Source: an uncultured Bacteroidales bacterium
GTDB taxonomy: Bacteria > Bacteroidota > Bacteroidia > Bacteroidales > Bacteroidaceae
Reading direction: 5' to 3'
Length of the DNA stretch: 64,000 bases
Assembly (NCBI GenBank): GCA_902798685.1
Contig: CADBXO010000015.1
Coordinates: forward strand, 18,922-82,921
In this document: piece after piece, positions 27,063 to 36,520 of the stretch
Layout of the letters: each line of letters begins with the position of its first letter
How positions within the stretch are numbered: the stretch's first letter is position 1
Notes under the pieces: generated by a model
Told to the model about the DNA's origin: nothing
The model's input: only the letters and a program-made list of their open reading frames with translations
Database searches by the model: none
Program-made: the position numbers and the translations under genes

Positions 27063-29840
27063 TTATTCCTTAGTGGGATACAGGTACAATACAATTGCGC
27101 CATTTTCATTCTCATTGATAAACATATACTGCATTATCTGGTCCTCCTCTGAGACAACCTGAACCATAAACTCCATCTTGAATCTCCTACCCTTGACTTC
27201 AAGTTTGTTCAGGCCCTCACGCTCAAGCATCTCATCACGGGGATTCTTTTCTGAGTCAGGCTTAATCCAGGAAAATGAGTACTTACCGTCGATCATTATG
27301 ATTGACTTGCTGTCGGACACAGTCATCCTTCCCCTGTTGTCAATCACAATCTTTCCGATTGTATTACGTTCGGTTCCACGTGCTCCCCTGCCGTCTTCCT
27401 CAAACTCAAACTGTGCAATCTCGGCACGGTATTCACCCTCCGCAATCACATCGACAAGATTTACAGTGGTACCTTTGGGACGCGGTTTGTTAAGTTCAAT
27501 GCTTACTGGCTCGTGGCATACGTTGGCCTTGAAAATGTTGATACCCTTGCTCCACTCCTCCTCACTTATGGGCGGGAATACGACCTTGAAATGAGTAGCC
27601 ACAAAGTCACCGTGACGGTCAAAGTCCTCATCGGTGGGAACACCGGTAACCTTTTCTGCTTTCAGAACCTTACCATCAGACAGAGTAAGAGTGATGTCGC
27701 TGCCAAGATAACCCGGGAACGCATGATTCTGCATTATCTCCATCATGGCATACACCTTAGTCTCATCCTCAGAGAAATCAATTCTGGATATAGTCACAAA
27801 ATCCTTAACCTCATCCTTCCCCCTATGGGTTGTCTTGAGTTCGACTGCGCTCCTATCACGGATTACCCTGATATTGTCGTAGTCAATGGGAGTTTCAGAT
27901 ACCTGCAGGCCTGATATGCGCTCATCACCGTCTTCATCAATCACGTCAATAACCTTCACGTCATCAGGAATGGCTACGTCAAAGTGGACCGATGAGATAT
28001 AATAACCGTTATCGGGACTCCAGTAGTGGATGCCTATCATATCATTTAGACCCTCATACTTGGAAGATGTGTATCTCTGACCGTCAACATCAATCATCAT
28101 TTCTCCGCCCGGCATGATCCAGAGGTCTGTCAACTGGATTGATTTGAATATCAATATCAGTTCACTGGGAGTTTTTACCACATCGGTCAAGTTAAGGAAC
28201 GAACCGTTGGCATTGTAGAATGACCTGGGATTCTCAATGTGCACGCCCTTGTCAAAATAATCCTTTGAACGGCTGTCATTGAACTTACGGATCACCTTAT
28301 CCGCATCCATGCCAGGATACTCCTCTGAAAGCTTCCTTCCCTTGGGAATGAGAGTATACATCTTATACCGGTCATTTTCCATATCCACTACGGCCGATAC
28401 CTGTTCGATTCCGCGTGACCATGCGGCCTGGGTCATCTCCTCAAGGTCAGTGTAGGGCATGCTGCCAGGCTTTGGATAGATAGCCAGTCCGTGACCGTCA
28501 TACATATCAATCCACTTGAGCATGAGCGCCTTGTCACCGGTGATTGATATGTCCTTGTACTTGTACTCAAACCCTCTTGCCAGGAAGTGCTGCAGGCGGT
28601 CTTCGTGAGAGTTGCAGATAAGCTCAAAGCGATACCTGCCTCTACCCTCATCATAAACTCTTGCCACACGGAATTCGGGCATGGTCATACGTGCCAGCAT
28701 CTCCTCATTGGTAGCCACCGATGTCTTGATACCCACGGCATTCAACTGCTCGGCATAGGGCTGAACCTCGGCCAGGCTCTCAATGGGATACTCAAACATG
28801 AGTGTCATACGGGTGGTCTTGAATCCCTGGTAGTTCTTAAGGTACTGAGCCACCTCACTGGCCTTCATATCGGCCTGAACGCCGTCAAAAGTGCGGACTT
28901 TGGCACTGCCGTCCTGGAATATCCAGGTCTTGCCGTCCTCAAATATCGGCCAACGGAACGTACCCTCCTGGGCCCTTACAACATTCACATTCGCGGTTGC
29001 AAACAAGAAGAAATACGCGATTGCAGGGATGAAAAGGACTCTGAGCCTTCTCCATCCGCTTGATTGTTTTTTGTCCATCATATCTATTCTCTTTTTAAGG
29101 TTGGATTGCTTCAGCCAACTGGTCATGGCCATACCCCTGTTGGCGGCTACGGCATTAACCAGCATAAGTTTGTACTCCTTTGGATTGGCTCCGCTGTCAA
29201 TCACAGCCTTATCAGCTTCAAACTCATGAATGAGCTCGAATTCCTTCCTGAGCAGGATCATGATGGGATTGAACCACTGAAATGCCGTCATGATATCCGC
29301 CATCAGAAGGTCAAGGGAATGCCATCGGTGAGCATGAAGATTCTCATGCTTCCAGACCGATGCATTCTCGCTTTCCAGCCAGTCATGCGGCATAACGACA
29401 TACTTCATCCAGTTCAGAGGTCCTGGAATCTGATCGGACTCAATCACATCGACACCCTCGGAACGGTCTGCATAACGTCCCTTACGGATGATACGTGACA
29501 TAGCCCACACTGAAATGCCTTTCTTGATGAGCACGAACAGCACACCTGCCCCGTACAATACCAGCAGTATTGTCAAGAGGTTTACGGGATCAGATGTCTG
29601 TGGGGCTGCTGCATCAAGATCAGATGCAACAATTTCAGCAGTCTCTTTGGGCACATCAGTGGCAACAGTCTGTCTTGTGATGTGGAAGAGAGGCAAAACA
29701 AAGGAGAGAAGTGCAATGGTTATAAGAACCAACCGGTTAAAACGGTGGAACGTCTCACGTCCCAGCAGCAGACGATAGCATCCAAACAGTGCTGCAACAA
29801 GTACTGCCACTTTGACCTGATATAATAACAATGCCTCCAT
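27063..29840 (-). CDS. BlaR1-like M56 metallopeptidase with long C-terminal domain
   Basis: A 925-residue membrane protein. The first about 300 residues have four hydrophobic segments and an M56 peptidase domain. HENLHAHRWHSLDLLM carries the zinc motif H-E-x-x-H and RKEFELIHEFEADKAVI the downstream Glu. After the fourth transmembrane segment (VLFIPAIAYFFLFATANV) there is a roughly 620-residue extracytoplasmic part of beta-rich sequence that I do not recognise and which does not look like a penicillin-binding domain. It follows blaI by 51 bp. In known BlaR1/MecR1 systems the peptidase relieves repression by BlaI; the signal here is unknown. Confidence 0.86.
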   Translation of the reverse strand: MEALLLYQVKVAVLVAALFGCYRLLLGRETFHRFNRLVLITIALLSFVLPLFHITRQTVATDVPKETAEIVASDLDAAAPQTSDPVNLLTILLVLYGAGVLFVLIKKGISVWAMSRIIRKGRYADRSEGVDVIESDQIPGPLNWMKYVVMPHDWLESENASVWKHENLHAHRWHSLDLLMADIMTAFQWFNPIMILLRKEFELIHEFEADKAVIDSGANPKEYKLMLVNAVAANRGMAMTSWLKQSNLKKRIDMMDKKQSSGWRRLRVLFIPAIAYFFLFATANVNVVRAQEGTFRWPIFEDGKTWIFQDGSAKVRTFDGVQADMKASEVAQYLKNYQGFKTTRMTLMFEYPIESLAEVQPYAEQLNAVGIKTSVATNEEMLARMTMPEFRVARVYDEGRGRYRFELICNSHEDRLQHFLARGFEYKYKDISITGDKALMLKWIDMYDGHGLAIYPKPGSMPYTDLEEMTQAAWSRGIEQVSAVVDMENDRYKMYTLIPKGRKLSEEYPGMDADKVIRKFNDSRSKDYFDKGVHIENPRSFYNANGSFLNLTDVVKTPSELILIFKSIQLTDLWIMPGGEMMIDVDGQRYTSSKYEGLNDMIGIHYWSPDNGYYISSVHFDVAIPDDVKVIDVIDEDGDERISGLQVSETPIDYDNIRVIRDRSAVELKTTHRGKDEVKDFVTISRIDFSEDETKVYAMMEIMQNHAFPGYLGSDITLTLSDGKVLKAEKVTGVPTDEDFDRHGDFVATHFKVVFPPISEEEWSKGINIFKANVCHEPVSIELNKPRPKGTTVNLVDVIAEGEYRAEIAQFEFEEDGRGARGTERNTIGKIVIDNRGRMTVSDSKSIIMIDGKYSFSWIKPDSEKNPRDEMLEREGLNKLEVKGRRFKMEFMVQVVSEEDQIMQYMFINENENGAIVLYLYPTKE

Positions 29841-29891
29841 TTATATAATTCTGTTTATTTAGCAAAAGGTTCTACTGTTCTCCGGAGGTTT

Positions 29892-30254
29892 TCATCCCTC
29901 CTCTTCTTTGATGCGCTTGATTAGTTCCTCAAGCTCATCGACGCTTATCTTGTCATTCTTGACCAGAGCCGATACCGCATCGATATAGGAATTCTCAAAG
30001 CAACGCGATACTATTCGGCCGATGGAACTGTTACTGTACTCATCACGGCTTATAACAGCGTGATACCTGTAACCCATCCCCTCTTTACTGTGACCCAGGA
30101 ATCCGTTCGACTCCAGCAGACGGACCTGAGTGGAGATAGTGTTGACGTGAGGCTTGGGATCCGGCAGTAGCTCCCTGAGCTCACCGACAGTCATAGCGCC
30201 GTTCTGCCAAAACAGCTCCATGATGTCTTCCTCTTTCTTACTTAATCTCTTCAT
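29892..30254 (-). CDS. BlaI/MecI/CopY-family repressor
   Basis: A 120-residue winged-helix repressor. KKEEDIMELFWQNGAMTVGELRELLPD is the DNA-binding start, followed by HVNTISTQVRLLESNGFLGH and a C-terminal dimerisation helix region, NDKISVDELEELIKRIKEEEG. It should dimerise and bind palindromes upstream of its own gene, where two such sites are visible. First gene of the pair with the M56 protein. Confidence 0.92.
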   Translation of the reverse strand: MKRLSKKEEDIMELFWQNGAMTVGELRELLPDPKPHVNTISTQVRLLESNGFLGHSKEGMGYRYHAVISRDEYSNSSIGRIVSRCFENSYIDAVSALVKNDKISVDELEELIKRIKEEEG

Positions 30255-30255
30255 A

Positions 30256-30361
30256 AAAACTATAGTTTTGCATTCATTTCAGAACTAACTCTGCGGCAAA
30301 TATACAACTATTTTTTATAGTTGACTCACAAAACCCCAAAAATTAACTATAAAATATAGTC
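30256..30361 (-). promoter_or_regulatory. BlaI-type operator palindromes and promoter
   Basis: Two 17-bp sites of the form AACTAT-N5-ATAGTT/C lie at 30,306-30,322 and 30,345-30,361. A third, tighter palindrome AAAACTATAGTTTT is at 30,256-30,269, right next to the start codon. The minus-strand -7 element TATATTTG lies at the edge of the first site. This fits self-repression by the adjacent BlaI-like protein. Confidence 0.75.
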
Positions 30362-30372
30362 GACTCCCGATT

Positions 30373-30402
30373 TAAAAAAAAAAAGCAGCCCCAGAAGGCT
30401 GC
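30373..30402 (-). terminator. Terminator of the flavodiiron protein gene
   Basis: On the minus strand the stem GCAGCC / GGCTGC (30,385-30,390 and 30,397-30,402) is followed by a long run of T. Confidence 0.88.
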
Positions 30403-30428
30403 CATTCGAGCGGAACTTAAGTTCCCCC

Positions 30429-31610
30429 TTAAAGAAGAGCTGAAGCTAAAGAATCAAGAGAGGGAATGTCCGATTCCTTCATGCGGCTCTTGATTGTAAC
30501 CATAGGCTCTACAATCTCAATACCGTTCATTGCGGAGAGCATCTCCTTCATGACACGACCGGCCGAAGGAGCCCAGGATCCATTCTCCACAATACCGACC
30601 TTACGGTTGCAGAACCCCTTGATCTGAAGACGGTGCAGGAACTCATACATAGGAGTAAATACGCCTGCATCATAAGATGAAGCTGCAACCACCAGAGTAG
30701 AGTGACGGAAAGCATCCTCAACATTCTCGGCAAAGTCCGAGCGGCAAAGATCACTTACAACCACACGCTCCACACCCTTGGCACGAAGAATCTCTGCCAG
30801 CTTCTCTGCAGCAGCCATAGTGCCGCCGTGGATTGAAGCGCAGGCAATGAAAATGCCCGGGGTCTCAACAGCGTAGTTGCACCATATATTATATAGGTTA
30901 AGATATTCAGAAAGGTTGTCCTCAAGGATAGGACCGTGAAGCGGACGGATAGTCTTGATGGCGAGCTGAGCCGTCTTGCCAAGCAGAGTGCGAACCGGAC
31001 TGCCGTACTTGCCCACGATATTGAAGTAGTAGCGACGGGCCTCGCAACTCCAGTCATCATCATCGCGGCCATAGAATCCGCACTTGCTCAGAGCACCGAA
31101 CTTACCGAAAGCATCAGCACTGTAAAGAGCACCATCGGCCTCATCGAAAGAAACCATAACCTCCGGCCAATGAACCATAGGAGCGCCGATAAAGCGAAGC
31201 TTATGCTCACCCAGTTCAAGTTCCGAACCCTCCTTGACAGCCAGGGTGCGTCCCTCAATCTGAATACCCTCAAAGAACTGCTCCAGCATCTGGATAGCCT
31301 TAGCGCTAGCCACAAGAGTAACAGCGGGGAACTCGGCAAGAGCCCAAGCAATCAGGGCCGAGTGGTCCGGCTCCATATGATGAACGACAAGGTAATCGGG
31401 CTGGCGGCTGCCAAGAGCCTCCTTGAGATTGGCCTTCCACTCATCGGCCTTGCGGGCATCGGCCGTATCAAGAACAGCCACCTTATCATCAAGGATGACG
31501 TAAGAGTTGTACGCCATTCCTTCAGGAACTATGTACTGACTCTCAAACAGATCCAGATCCAGGTCATCAACTCCGATATACTTTACCTTATCACTCAGAT
31601 TCCTTACCAT
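30429..31610 (-). CDS. Flavodiiron protein (A-type, rubredoxin:oxygen or NO oxidoreductase)
   Basis: A 393-residue enzyme of anaerobes that reduces O2 to water or NO to N2O. The N-terminal metallo-beta-lactamase-like domain has the di-iron ligand motif HHMEPDHSA (H-x-E-x-D-H). Residues past about 250 form a flavodoxin domain that binds FMN, with ACASIHGGTMAAAEKLAE. The start is ATG at 31,610 (a TTG 24 bp upstream is less likely). It is transcribed divergently from rubredoxin, its usual electron donor. Confidence 0.93.
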   Translation of the reverse strand: MVRNLSDKVKYIGVDDLDLDLFESQYIVPEGMAYNSYVILDDKVAVLDTADARKADEWKANLKEALGSRQPDYLVVHHMEPDHSALIAWALAEFPAVTLVASAKAIQMLEQFFEGIQIEGRTLAVKEGSELELGEHKLRFIGAPMVHWPEVMVSFDEADGALYSADAFGKFGALSKCGFYGRDDDDWSCEARRYYFNIVGKYGSPVRTLLGKTAQLAIKTIRPLHGPILEDNLSEYLNLYNIWCNYAVETPGIFIACASIHGGTMAAAEKLAEILRAKGVERVVVSDLCRSDFAENVEDAFRHSTLVVAASSYDAGVFTPMYEFLHRLQIKGFCNRKVGIVENGSWAPSAGRVMKEMLSAMNGIEIVEPMVTIKSRMKESDIPSLDSLASALL

Positions 31611-31631
31611 AACATTTAAAATTTGATAATA

Positions 31632-31679
31632 CAAAAATAGTCATTCCGCTTGGAATAATGGCTCCCGTTGCTATATTTG
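31632..31679. promoter_or_regulatory. Shared divergent promoter/operator, flavodiiron protein and rubredoxin
   Basis: The -7 elements TATTTTTG (minus, 31,632-31,639) and TATATTTG (plus, 31,672-31,679) face away from each other. Between them is the inverted repeat ATTCC-GCTT-GGAAT (31,643-31,656), which overlaps the expected -33 regions of both. A regulator bound there could control both genes together. Confidence 0.55.
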
Positions 31680-31709
31680 CAAAACAACATTAACCTAAAA
31701 CCAAAGATT

Positions 31710-31868
31710 ATGAGCAAGTACGTTTGTGATATGTGCGGTTGGGAGTATGATCCCGCCGAAGGTTATCCTGAGGGTGGAATAAAACCGGGTACCCCCTGGG
31801 AGGAGATACCCGATGATTTTGTATGCCCGATATGCGGCGTAGGAAAGGAGCAGTTCTCAGCCGAGTGA
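31710..31868 (+). CDS. Rubredoxin
   Basis: A 52-residue iron protein with two C-x-x-C knuckles, [13 protein letters not shown] and [11 protein letters not shown], that bind one Fe. The spacing and the intervening Gly/Pro/Trp residues match the rubredoxin family. It carries electrons, most likely to the flavodiiron protein encoded divergently. The start is ATG at 31,710. The last 12 bp overlap the end of nhaA on the other strand. Confidence 0.96.
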   Translation: MSKYVCDMCGWEYDPAEGYPEGGIKPGTPWEEIPDDFVCPICGVGKEQFSAE

Positions 31869-33266
31869 CTTCTTACCTGTTCCTGAAACCAGCTTTATAA
31901 GAATTGTACCCAGAATGCCGGCAGCCAGAGAGCCCATCAGAATGGCTATCTTGCCGGCATTTCTCATTTCCTCTACTGCAGCTGCATCCTGGAATGAGAG
32001 CGTATCCACAAAGATGGACATTGTAAATCCGATACCACCAAGGCAGGCAACAGCAAAGAACATTGCCCAGCCGGCCTTCTCAGGCATCTCGCAAAGCTTT
32101 GACTTGATAGCGGCATAGCTGAAAAGCGTGATGCCCAGCGGCTTGCCCAGTACCAGACCCAGGAAAATACCCAGCCCCACTCCTCCGGCCACACCGGCAG
32201 TATTGAAGATATTGAAGTATGCCAGATCCGGAATCTCAACACCTGCATTTGCCAATGCGAAGATAGGCATGATAAGGAAGTTGACCCAGGGTGAAAGGGC
32301 ATGCTCAACGCGGTAGCTCATATTGAGTGATCCGTATGCGGTCTTGTGTATGCGGCGCAGGAAATGACGCTGCGGACCGTTGGGGAACATAGTCTCATCA
32401 TCAATCTGGTCAAAGGTGAGCAGTTTCTGTGAGAAGAACTTGATCTTGTGCAGAACGTATGAGCGCTCGTAACGGGCCTCGGAAGGAATGATGAACGCCA
32501 TCACTACACCTGACATGGTTGCGTGTATACCCGAGTAGTAGAAAAGCACCCAGACTACGACTGCCAGTCCAAGATATACGGCTATATGCTTGTGTCCCAG
32601 ACGTCTTATGAGCAAAGCAAAGACAATCACCACCACTGATACGGCAAGCAGCATCAGGTTTACATGACCGCCGTAGAAGATAGCAACCACCAGAATGGCA
32701 ATCAGGTCATCGGCAATGGCAAGGGCGGTAAGGAACACCTTGAGTGAAACGGGAACCCTGTCACCCAGCACAGAGAGTATGCAGACTGCGAATGCAATAT
32801 CAGTTGCGGTAGGAATACCCCAGCCAGAAGCACCAATCGTACCGCGGTTTACCAGAGTATAGAGCAGAGCCGGCATGATAACACCGCCGAATGCGGCAAC
32901 CACCGGAAGCAGGGCCTTCTTAACCGATGACAGCTCACCGTGTGCCACCTCGCGCTTGATCTCAAGTCCGACGGTGAAGAAGAATACCACCATCAGGATA
33001 TCGTTGATGAACTTCTCAATGGTCATTCCGTGAGGGAACAGCCAGTCAACGCTGCCCTCGGGACTCTGCATATGAATCTGGATGCTGGTCTCAAGGAAAG
33101 CATGGTAATAGTGGCGTGTTGAAGGCAGGTTTGCCAGCAACATGGCAATGATCACACACAGCAGGAGCAGCACACCCTGAAACCAGGGCTGGTGTGAAAG
33201 ACGGTCTTTCTTACGGTTGAACTCCAGAACGCTGCGGTTCCATGTATAAATAGGGATCAGTTTCAT
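31857..33266 (-). CDS. nhaA: Na+/H+ antiporter NhaA
   Basis: A 469-residue polytopic membrane protein with about 12 hydrophobic segments. [36 protein letters not shown] and [20 protein letters not shown] contain the conserved Asp pair of the ion-binding site. It exchanges sodium for protons. It is longer than E. coli NhaA (388), with an added loop between residues about 270 and 330 as in other Bacteroidota. The start is ATG at 33,266. A TTG further up adds six residues and is less likely. Confidence 0.94.
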   Translation of the reverse strand: MKLIPIYTWNRSVLEFNRKKDRLSHQPWFQGVLLLLCVIIAMLLANLPSTRHYYHAFLETSIQIHMQSPEGSVDWLFPHGMTIEKFINDILMVVFFFTVGLEIKREVAHGELSSVKKALLPVVAAFGGVIMPALLYTLVNRGTIGASGWGIPTATDIAFAVCILSVLGDRVPVSLKVFLTALAIADDLIAILVVAIFYGGHVNLMLLAVSVVVIVFALLIRRLGHKHIAVYLGLAVVVWVLFYYSGIHATMSGVVMAFIIPSEARYERSYVLHKIKFFSQKLLTFDQIDDETMFPNGPQRHFLRRIHKTAYGSLNMSYRVEHALSPWVNFLIMPIFALANAGVEIPDLAYFNIFNTAGVAGGVGLGIFLGLVLGKPLGITLFSYAAIKSKLCEMPEKAGWAMFFAVACLGGIGFTMSIFVDTLSFQDAAAVEEMRNAGKIAILMGSLAAGILGTILIKLVSGTGKKSLG

Positions 33267-33270
33267 AAAA

Positions 33271-33310
33271 ATAAAAAAGGACAACCGACGGTCATAGTCC
33301 GGACCGTCGG
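33271..33310 (-). terminator. Terminator of gpmI
   Basis: The stem CCGACGGTC / GACCGTCGG (33,285-33,293 with 33,302-33,310) is followed on the minus strand by a T-rich run. Confidence 0.85.
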
Positions 33311-33335
33311 CTATATTTAAACAATAGTTTAGCAG

Positions 33336-34838
33336 TTACTTAACGAGAACCTTACCGTTCATCTCAGCCGGGATGGGCAGACCCATTACGGTGAGGATTG
33401 AAGGAGCGACATCGGCCAGGATACCTGACTCAACCTTAGCGTCCTTGCGCGGGGTAACGTAGATTACCGGAACAGGATTCAGTGAGTGAGCGGTGTTGGG
33501 TGTACCGTCGGCGTTCAGGGCGTTGTCGGCATTACCGTGGTCGGCAATGATGATAGCCTCATAGTTATGAGCCTTGGCAGCCTCGATAACATCATGAACG
33601 CATGCGTCAACAGCAACTACAGCCTTCTCGATAGCCTCGTAAACACCTGTATGACCAACCATATCGCCGTTTGCAAAGTTTACAACGATGAAGTCATACT
33701 TATCGGTGCCGATGGCCTCGACCAGCTTGTCGCGAACGATGTAAGCGCTCATCTCAGGCTGCAGGTCATAAGTGGCAACCTTGGGTGAGGGAACCAGGAT
33801 GCGGTCCTCGCCCTCGAACGGAAGCTCGCGGCCGCCGTTCAGGAAGAATGTAACGTGAGCGTACTTCTCAGTCTCAGCAATGTGCAGCTGCTTGAGGCCC
33901 TGAGCTGACAAATACTCACCCAGAGTGTTGTTCACGTTCTCCTTGTCAAACAGAATGTGTACGCCTGTGAATGAAGCATCGTACGGAGTGAGGCAGTAGT
34001 ACTGCAGACCGGGAATGGTGTGCATGCCCTCCTCTGTCAGGTCCTTCTGTGTAAGAACTATTGTCAGCTCCTTTGCACGGTCATTACGGAAGTTGAAGAA
34101 GATGATGGCGTCACCCTCCTCGATACGGCTGTCATAAGCCTCGTTTACGATAGGCTTCATGAACTCGTCGGTAACACCCTCGGCATATGACTCCTCAACA
34201 GCCTTAACCATATCTGAAACCTTGCGGCCCTCACCGTTTACCAACTGGTCATAAGCGATCTTTACACGCTCCCAACGCTTGTCACGGTCCATCGCATAAT
34301 AACGGCCGATGATTGTGGCAACCTTGTCACCGCGCTTTACCAGCTGGTCGATGAAACCCTTGCCGCTCTTGGGATCGGTATCACGACCGTCCATGAAACA
34401 GTGTACATATGCATTCTCAATGCCGTACTCACGGGCAATATCAGTCAGGCAGAACAGGTGCTCCAGTGAGCTGTGAACGCCGCCGTCTGAAACCAGACCC
34501 ATAAAGTGCAGCTTCTTGCCGCTCTGCTTGGCGTAACTGTAAGCCGATACAATCTCCTTGTTCTGACGGATGCTGCCGTCTGCGATGGCGCGGTTTACCT
34601 TTACCAGATCCTGATAAACAACACGGCCGGCACCGATATTGAGGTGACCTACCTCTGAATTACCCATCTGACCGTCGGGCAGACCAACGTTCTCACCTGA
34701 TGCAAGTAGCTGTGCATTAGGATAATTGGCATTCAGATAATCCATGTAAGGAGTGGGAGTGTTGTAAATCACATCGGCCTTGGAGCGGTTACCTATGCCC
34801 CAGCCGTCAAGAATCATAAGGAGTGCTTTCTGTTTCAT
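33336..34838 (-). CDS. gpmI: 2,3-bisphosphoglycerate-independent phosphoglycerate mutase
   Basis: A 500-residue di-manganese glycolytic enzyme that interconverts 3- and 2-phosphoglycerate. It starts [11 protein letters not shown] with the metal-binding Asp. The phosphorylated Ser is in [20 protein letters not shown], and [12 protein letters not shown] and [11 protein letters not shown] carry further active-site residues. DHGNAD near the C-terminus completes the metal site. The start is ATG at 34,838. TTG at 34,880 lies inside the promoter's -7 element and is rejected. Its own promoter and terminator make it monocistronic. Confidence 0.96.
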   Translation of the reverse strand: MKQKALLMILDGWGIGNRSKADVIYNTPTPYMDYLNANYPNAQLLASGENVGLPDGQMGNSEVGHLNIGAGRVVYQDLVKVNRAIADGSIRQNKEIVSAYSYAKQSGKKLHFMGLVSDGGVHSSLEHLFCLTDIAREYGIENAYVHCFMDGRDTDPKSGKGFIDQLVKRGDKVATIIGRYYAMDRDKRWERVKIAYDQLVNGEGRKVSDMVKAVEESYAEGVTDEFMKPIVNEAYDSRIEEGDAIIFFNFRNDRAKELTIVLTQKDLTEEGMHTIPGLQYYCLTPYDASFTGVHILFDKENVNNTLGEYLSAQGLKQLHIAETEKYAHVTFFLNGGRELPFEGEDRILVPSPKVATYDLQPEMSAYIVRDKLVEAIGTDKYDFIVVNFANGDMVGHTGVYEAIEKAVVAVDACVHDVIEAAKAHNYEAIIIADHGNADNALNADGTPNTAHSLNPVPVIYVTPRKDAKVESGILADVAPSILTVMGLPIPAEMNGKVLVK

Positions 34839-34877
34839 ATAGTAGTGTGTTTTTAACCTTGCTTTTTTAAACGGGTG

Positions 34878-34885
34878 CAAAGGTA
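34878..34885 (-). promoter_or_regulatory. gpmI promoter -7 element
   Basis: TACCTTTG on the minus strand matches TAnnTTTG, 40 nt ahead of the ATG. Confidence 0.65.
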
Positions 34886-34926
34886 CACATTTTTAACATT
34901 TTCAGCGCATTAAAAATGTATAAATA

Positions 34927-34955
34927 AAGGGTGGCCGCGTTATGCAGCCACCCTT
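34927..34955 (-). terminator. Terminator of the lipoprotein gene 34987-36441
   Basis: The stem AAGGGTGGC / GCCACCCTT with an 11-nt loop is followed on the minus strand by a TTTATTTATA stretch. Confidence 0.75.
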
Positions 34956-34986
34956 CAGTTAAAACTGTTATATCAGTCTGTTACAA

Positions 34987-36441
34987 TTATTTCTTCTTGT
35001 CTGAATTCATCTCCTCGATAAACTCACCAAAGGCAGCTTCGAACTTTTCCTTAATCGTGCCAACCATGTTGGTATAATCAATCTTTTCAAAATAGTCCTC
35101 AATCATTACCTCAACCTCATTGCCTTCCTCGTCATGTACAATAAAGACGGGACATGCACCTGCGCGGTCAAACAGCTCTCCAATCTTGTCAAATACGCTC
35201 CTTCCCTTATTTCTGTCACGTATCTCTCTGAAGACAAACTTGAACTTTGCCTGAGGCTGGTTGAAGCCCTCGAAGTAGATTCCTGCATTGATGATAGCGT
35301 TGAGCTGCTCAACTGTCTCCTTAGCCTTCTCCTCAGTGATAGTTGCACCGGGAACCATAAGGCTGCGCAGTGTAGTAGCAAGTTCCTCGTTCTTGAAAGG
35401 ACTATCCAGAGTACCCTTTATCTCAACCTTACCTCCTCCCAGTGAAGCATTCAGGCTGATTGACTTGAGTTTCTCGGGATTCTGAGCCCAAACCAGAACG
35501 GCAGTGGTATCCTGTATGTCAAGACCTTCAAATACGGCATCAACCTTACCGTTGATTGAAAGCAACTGATAATCGTCGTATTTTGCAGCCAGATTGGCTT
35601 CAATACCCTTGCTCTGATCGTACTTGACGCCGCCTGACAGTTCATAGCTTACAACTTTGATAGTTGCTGATGCGGAGAATTGGGTTCCCTCAAATCTGAC
35701 AATATCTTCAGCATCTTCAACATCTTCAACATAAAGACTCATGTCCGATGTGTACTGACCGTTGAGTGCTGCAAGTACCTTGTCATCAAGAGAGATTGAT
35801 ATATCGGCTGACTTAGGCAGATAGACGGTCTTCACCTTCTCCTCCCTGCTGACGGAAATGACACTCTCACCGGCTCTTACATTGGCTTTCAAAGAGAGTT
35901 TGTGGTTGTTTACGAATACATTCAACTGTAAATAATCCACATCATGCCTGATATTGTCCAGGATAAACAGCTTAGTGTAGGTAGTGTCAATACGGTTACC
36001 TGCGCCACCACCCTCGCCTACGGCATAGACAGTATCAATCAGAACCGTGTCGGTAATGAACAGGTCAGCCGACATGTAAAGAGGAGAAAGGTCAATAGCA
36101 ACGGTATCCTGGGCGAACAAGATAACCGCTTTACTCATCTTATCCTGGAAAAGGCTGTCTTCCAATACAGCAGGACTTCCCAGAGCCTGAACAAGATCCA
36201 TCAACTCGATGTCGGATCCCATAATCTCCTCGGCAAATTCAAGAGCATGTGAAAAATCGGTAAAACTGATAGCATCGGCAACGCCATCCAAAGCAGTGGT
36301 GATAGCCTGCTGCTGTTCCTGGACAGTCAAATACCTTTCACTGTCATTACCGCCATTATTGATTTTTTCATCATCGTTACATGAGATGAATGCGAATGCA
36401 CCTAATGCAAGTGCAAAAACACTTAAAAATAACCTTTTCAT
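34987..36441 (-). CDS. Hypothetical lipoprotein, 484 residues
   Basis: A secreted protein not assigned to a family I recognise. A signal peptide with lipobox-like FAFISCNDDEK predicts lipidation at Cys about 21. The N-terminal third is helical (EQQQAITTALDGVADAISFTD), the middle is beta-rich, with many alternating hydrophobic residues (KLSLKANVRAGESVISVS). The C-terminus is helical and charged (EKFEAAFGEFIEEMNSDKKK). The gene is monocistronic, with a -7 element TACCTTTG at 36,471-36,478 and a terminator. Probably an outer-membrane lipoprotein; the role is unknown. Confidence 0.72.
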   Translation of the reverse strand: MKRLFLSVFALALGAFAFISCNDDEKINNGGNDSERYLTVQEQQQAITTALDGVADAISFTDFSHALEFAEEIMGSDIELMDLVQALGSPAVLEDSLFQDKMSKAVILFAQDTVAIDLSPLYMSADLFITDTVLIDTVYAVGEGGGAGNRIDTTYTKLFILDNIRHDVDYLQLNVFVNNHKLSLKANVRAGESVISVSREEKVKTVYLPKSADISISLDDKVLAALNGQYTSDMSLYVEDVEDAEDIVRFEGTQFSASATIKVVSYELSGGVKYDQSKGIEANLAAKYDDYQLLSINGKVDAVFEGLDIQDTTAVLVWAQNPEKLKSISLNASLGGGKVEIKGTLDSPFKNEELATTLRSLMVPGATITEEKAKETVEQLNAIINAGIYFEGFNQPQAKFKFVFREIRDRNKGRSVFDKIGELFDRAGACPVFIVHDEEGNEVEVMIEDYFEKIDYTNMVGTIKEKFEAAFGEFIEEMNSDKKK

Positions 36442-36470
36442 AAAATATCAGTTTTGGTTGTAATCTGCGC

Positions 36471-36478
36471 CAAAGGTA
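36471..36478 (-). promoter_or_regulatory. Lipoprotein gene promoter -7 element
   Basis: TACCTTTG on the minus strand, 30 nt ahead of the ATG at 36,441. Confidence 0.6.
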
Positions 36479-36520
36479 AGCATAATTACAATCGGTTGTC
36501 CCCGAAATGTAAAAAAATGT

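Noticed and set aside
31610-31634. TTG start 24 bp upstream for the flavodiiron protein
   Set aside because: Covers the expected transcription start and -7 element; ATG at 31,610 fits the family.
34838-34880. TTG start at 34,880 for gpmI
   Set aside because: The TTG lies inside the -7 element of the gene's own promoter.
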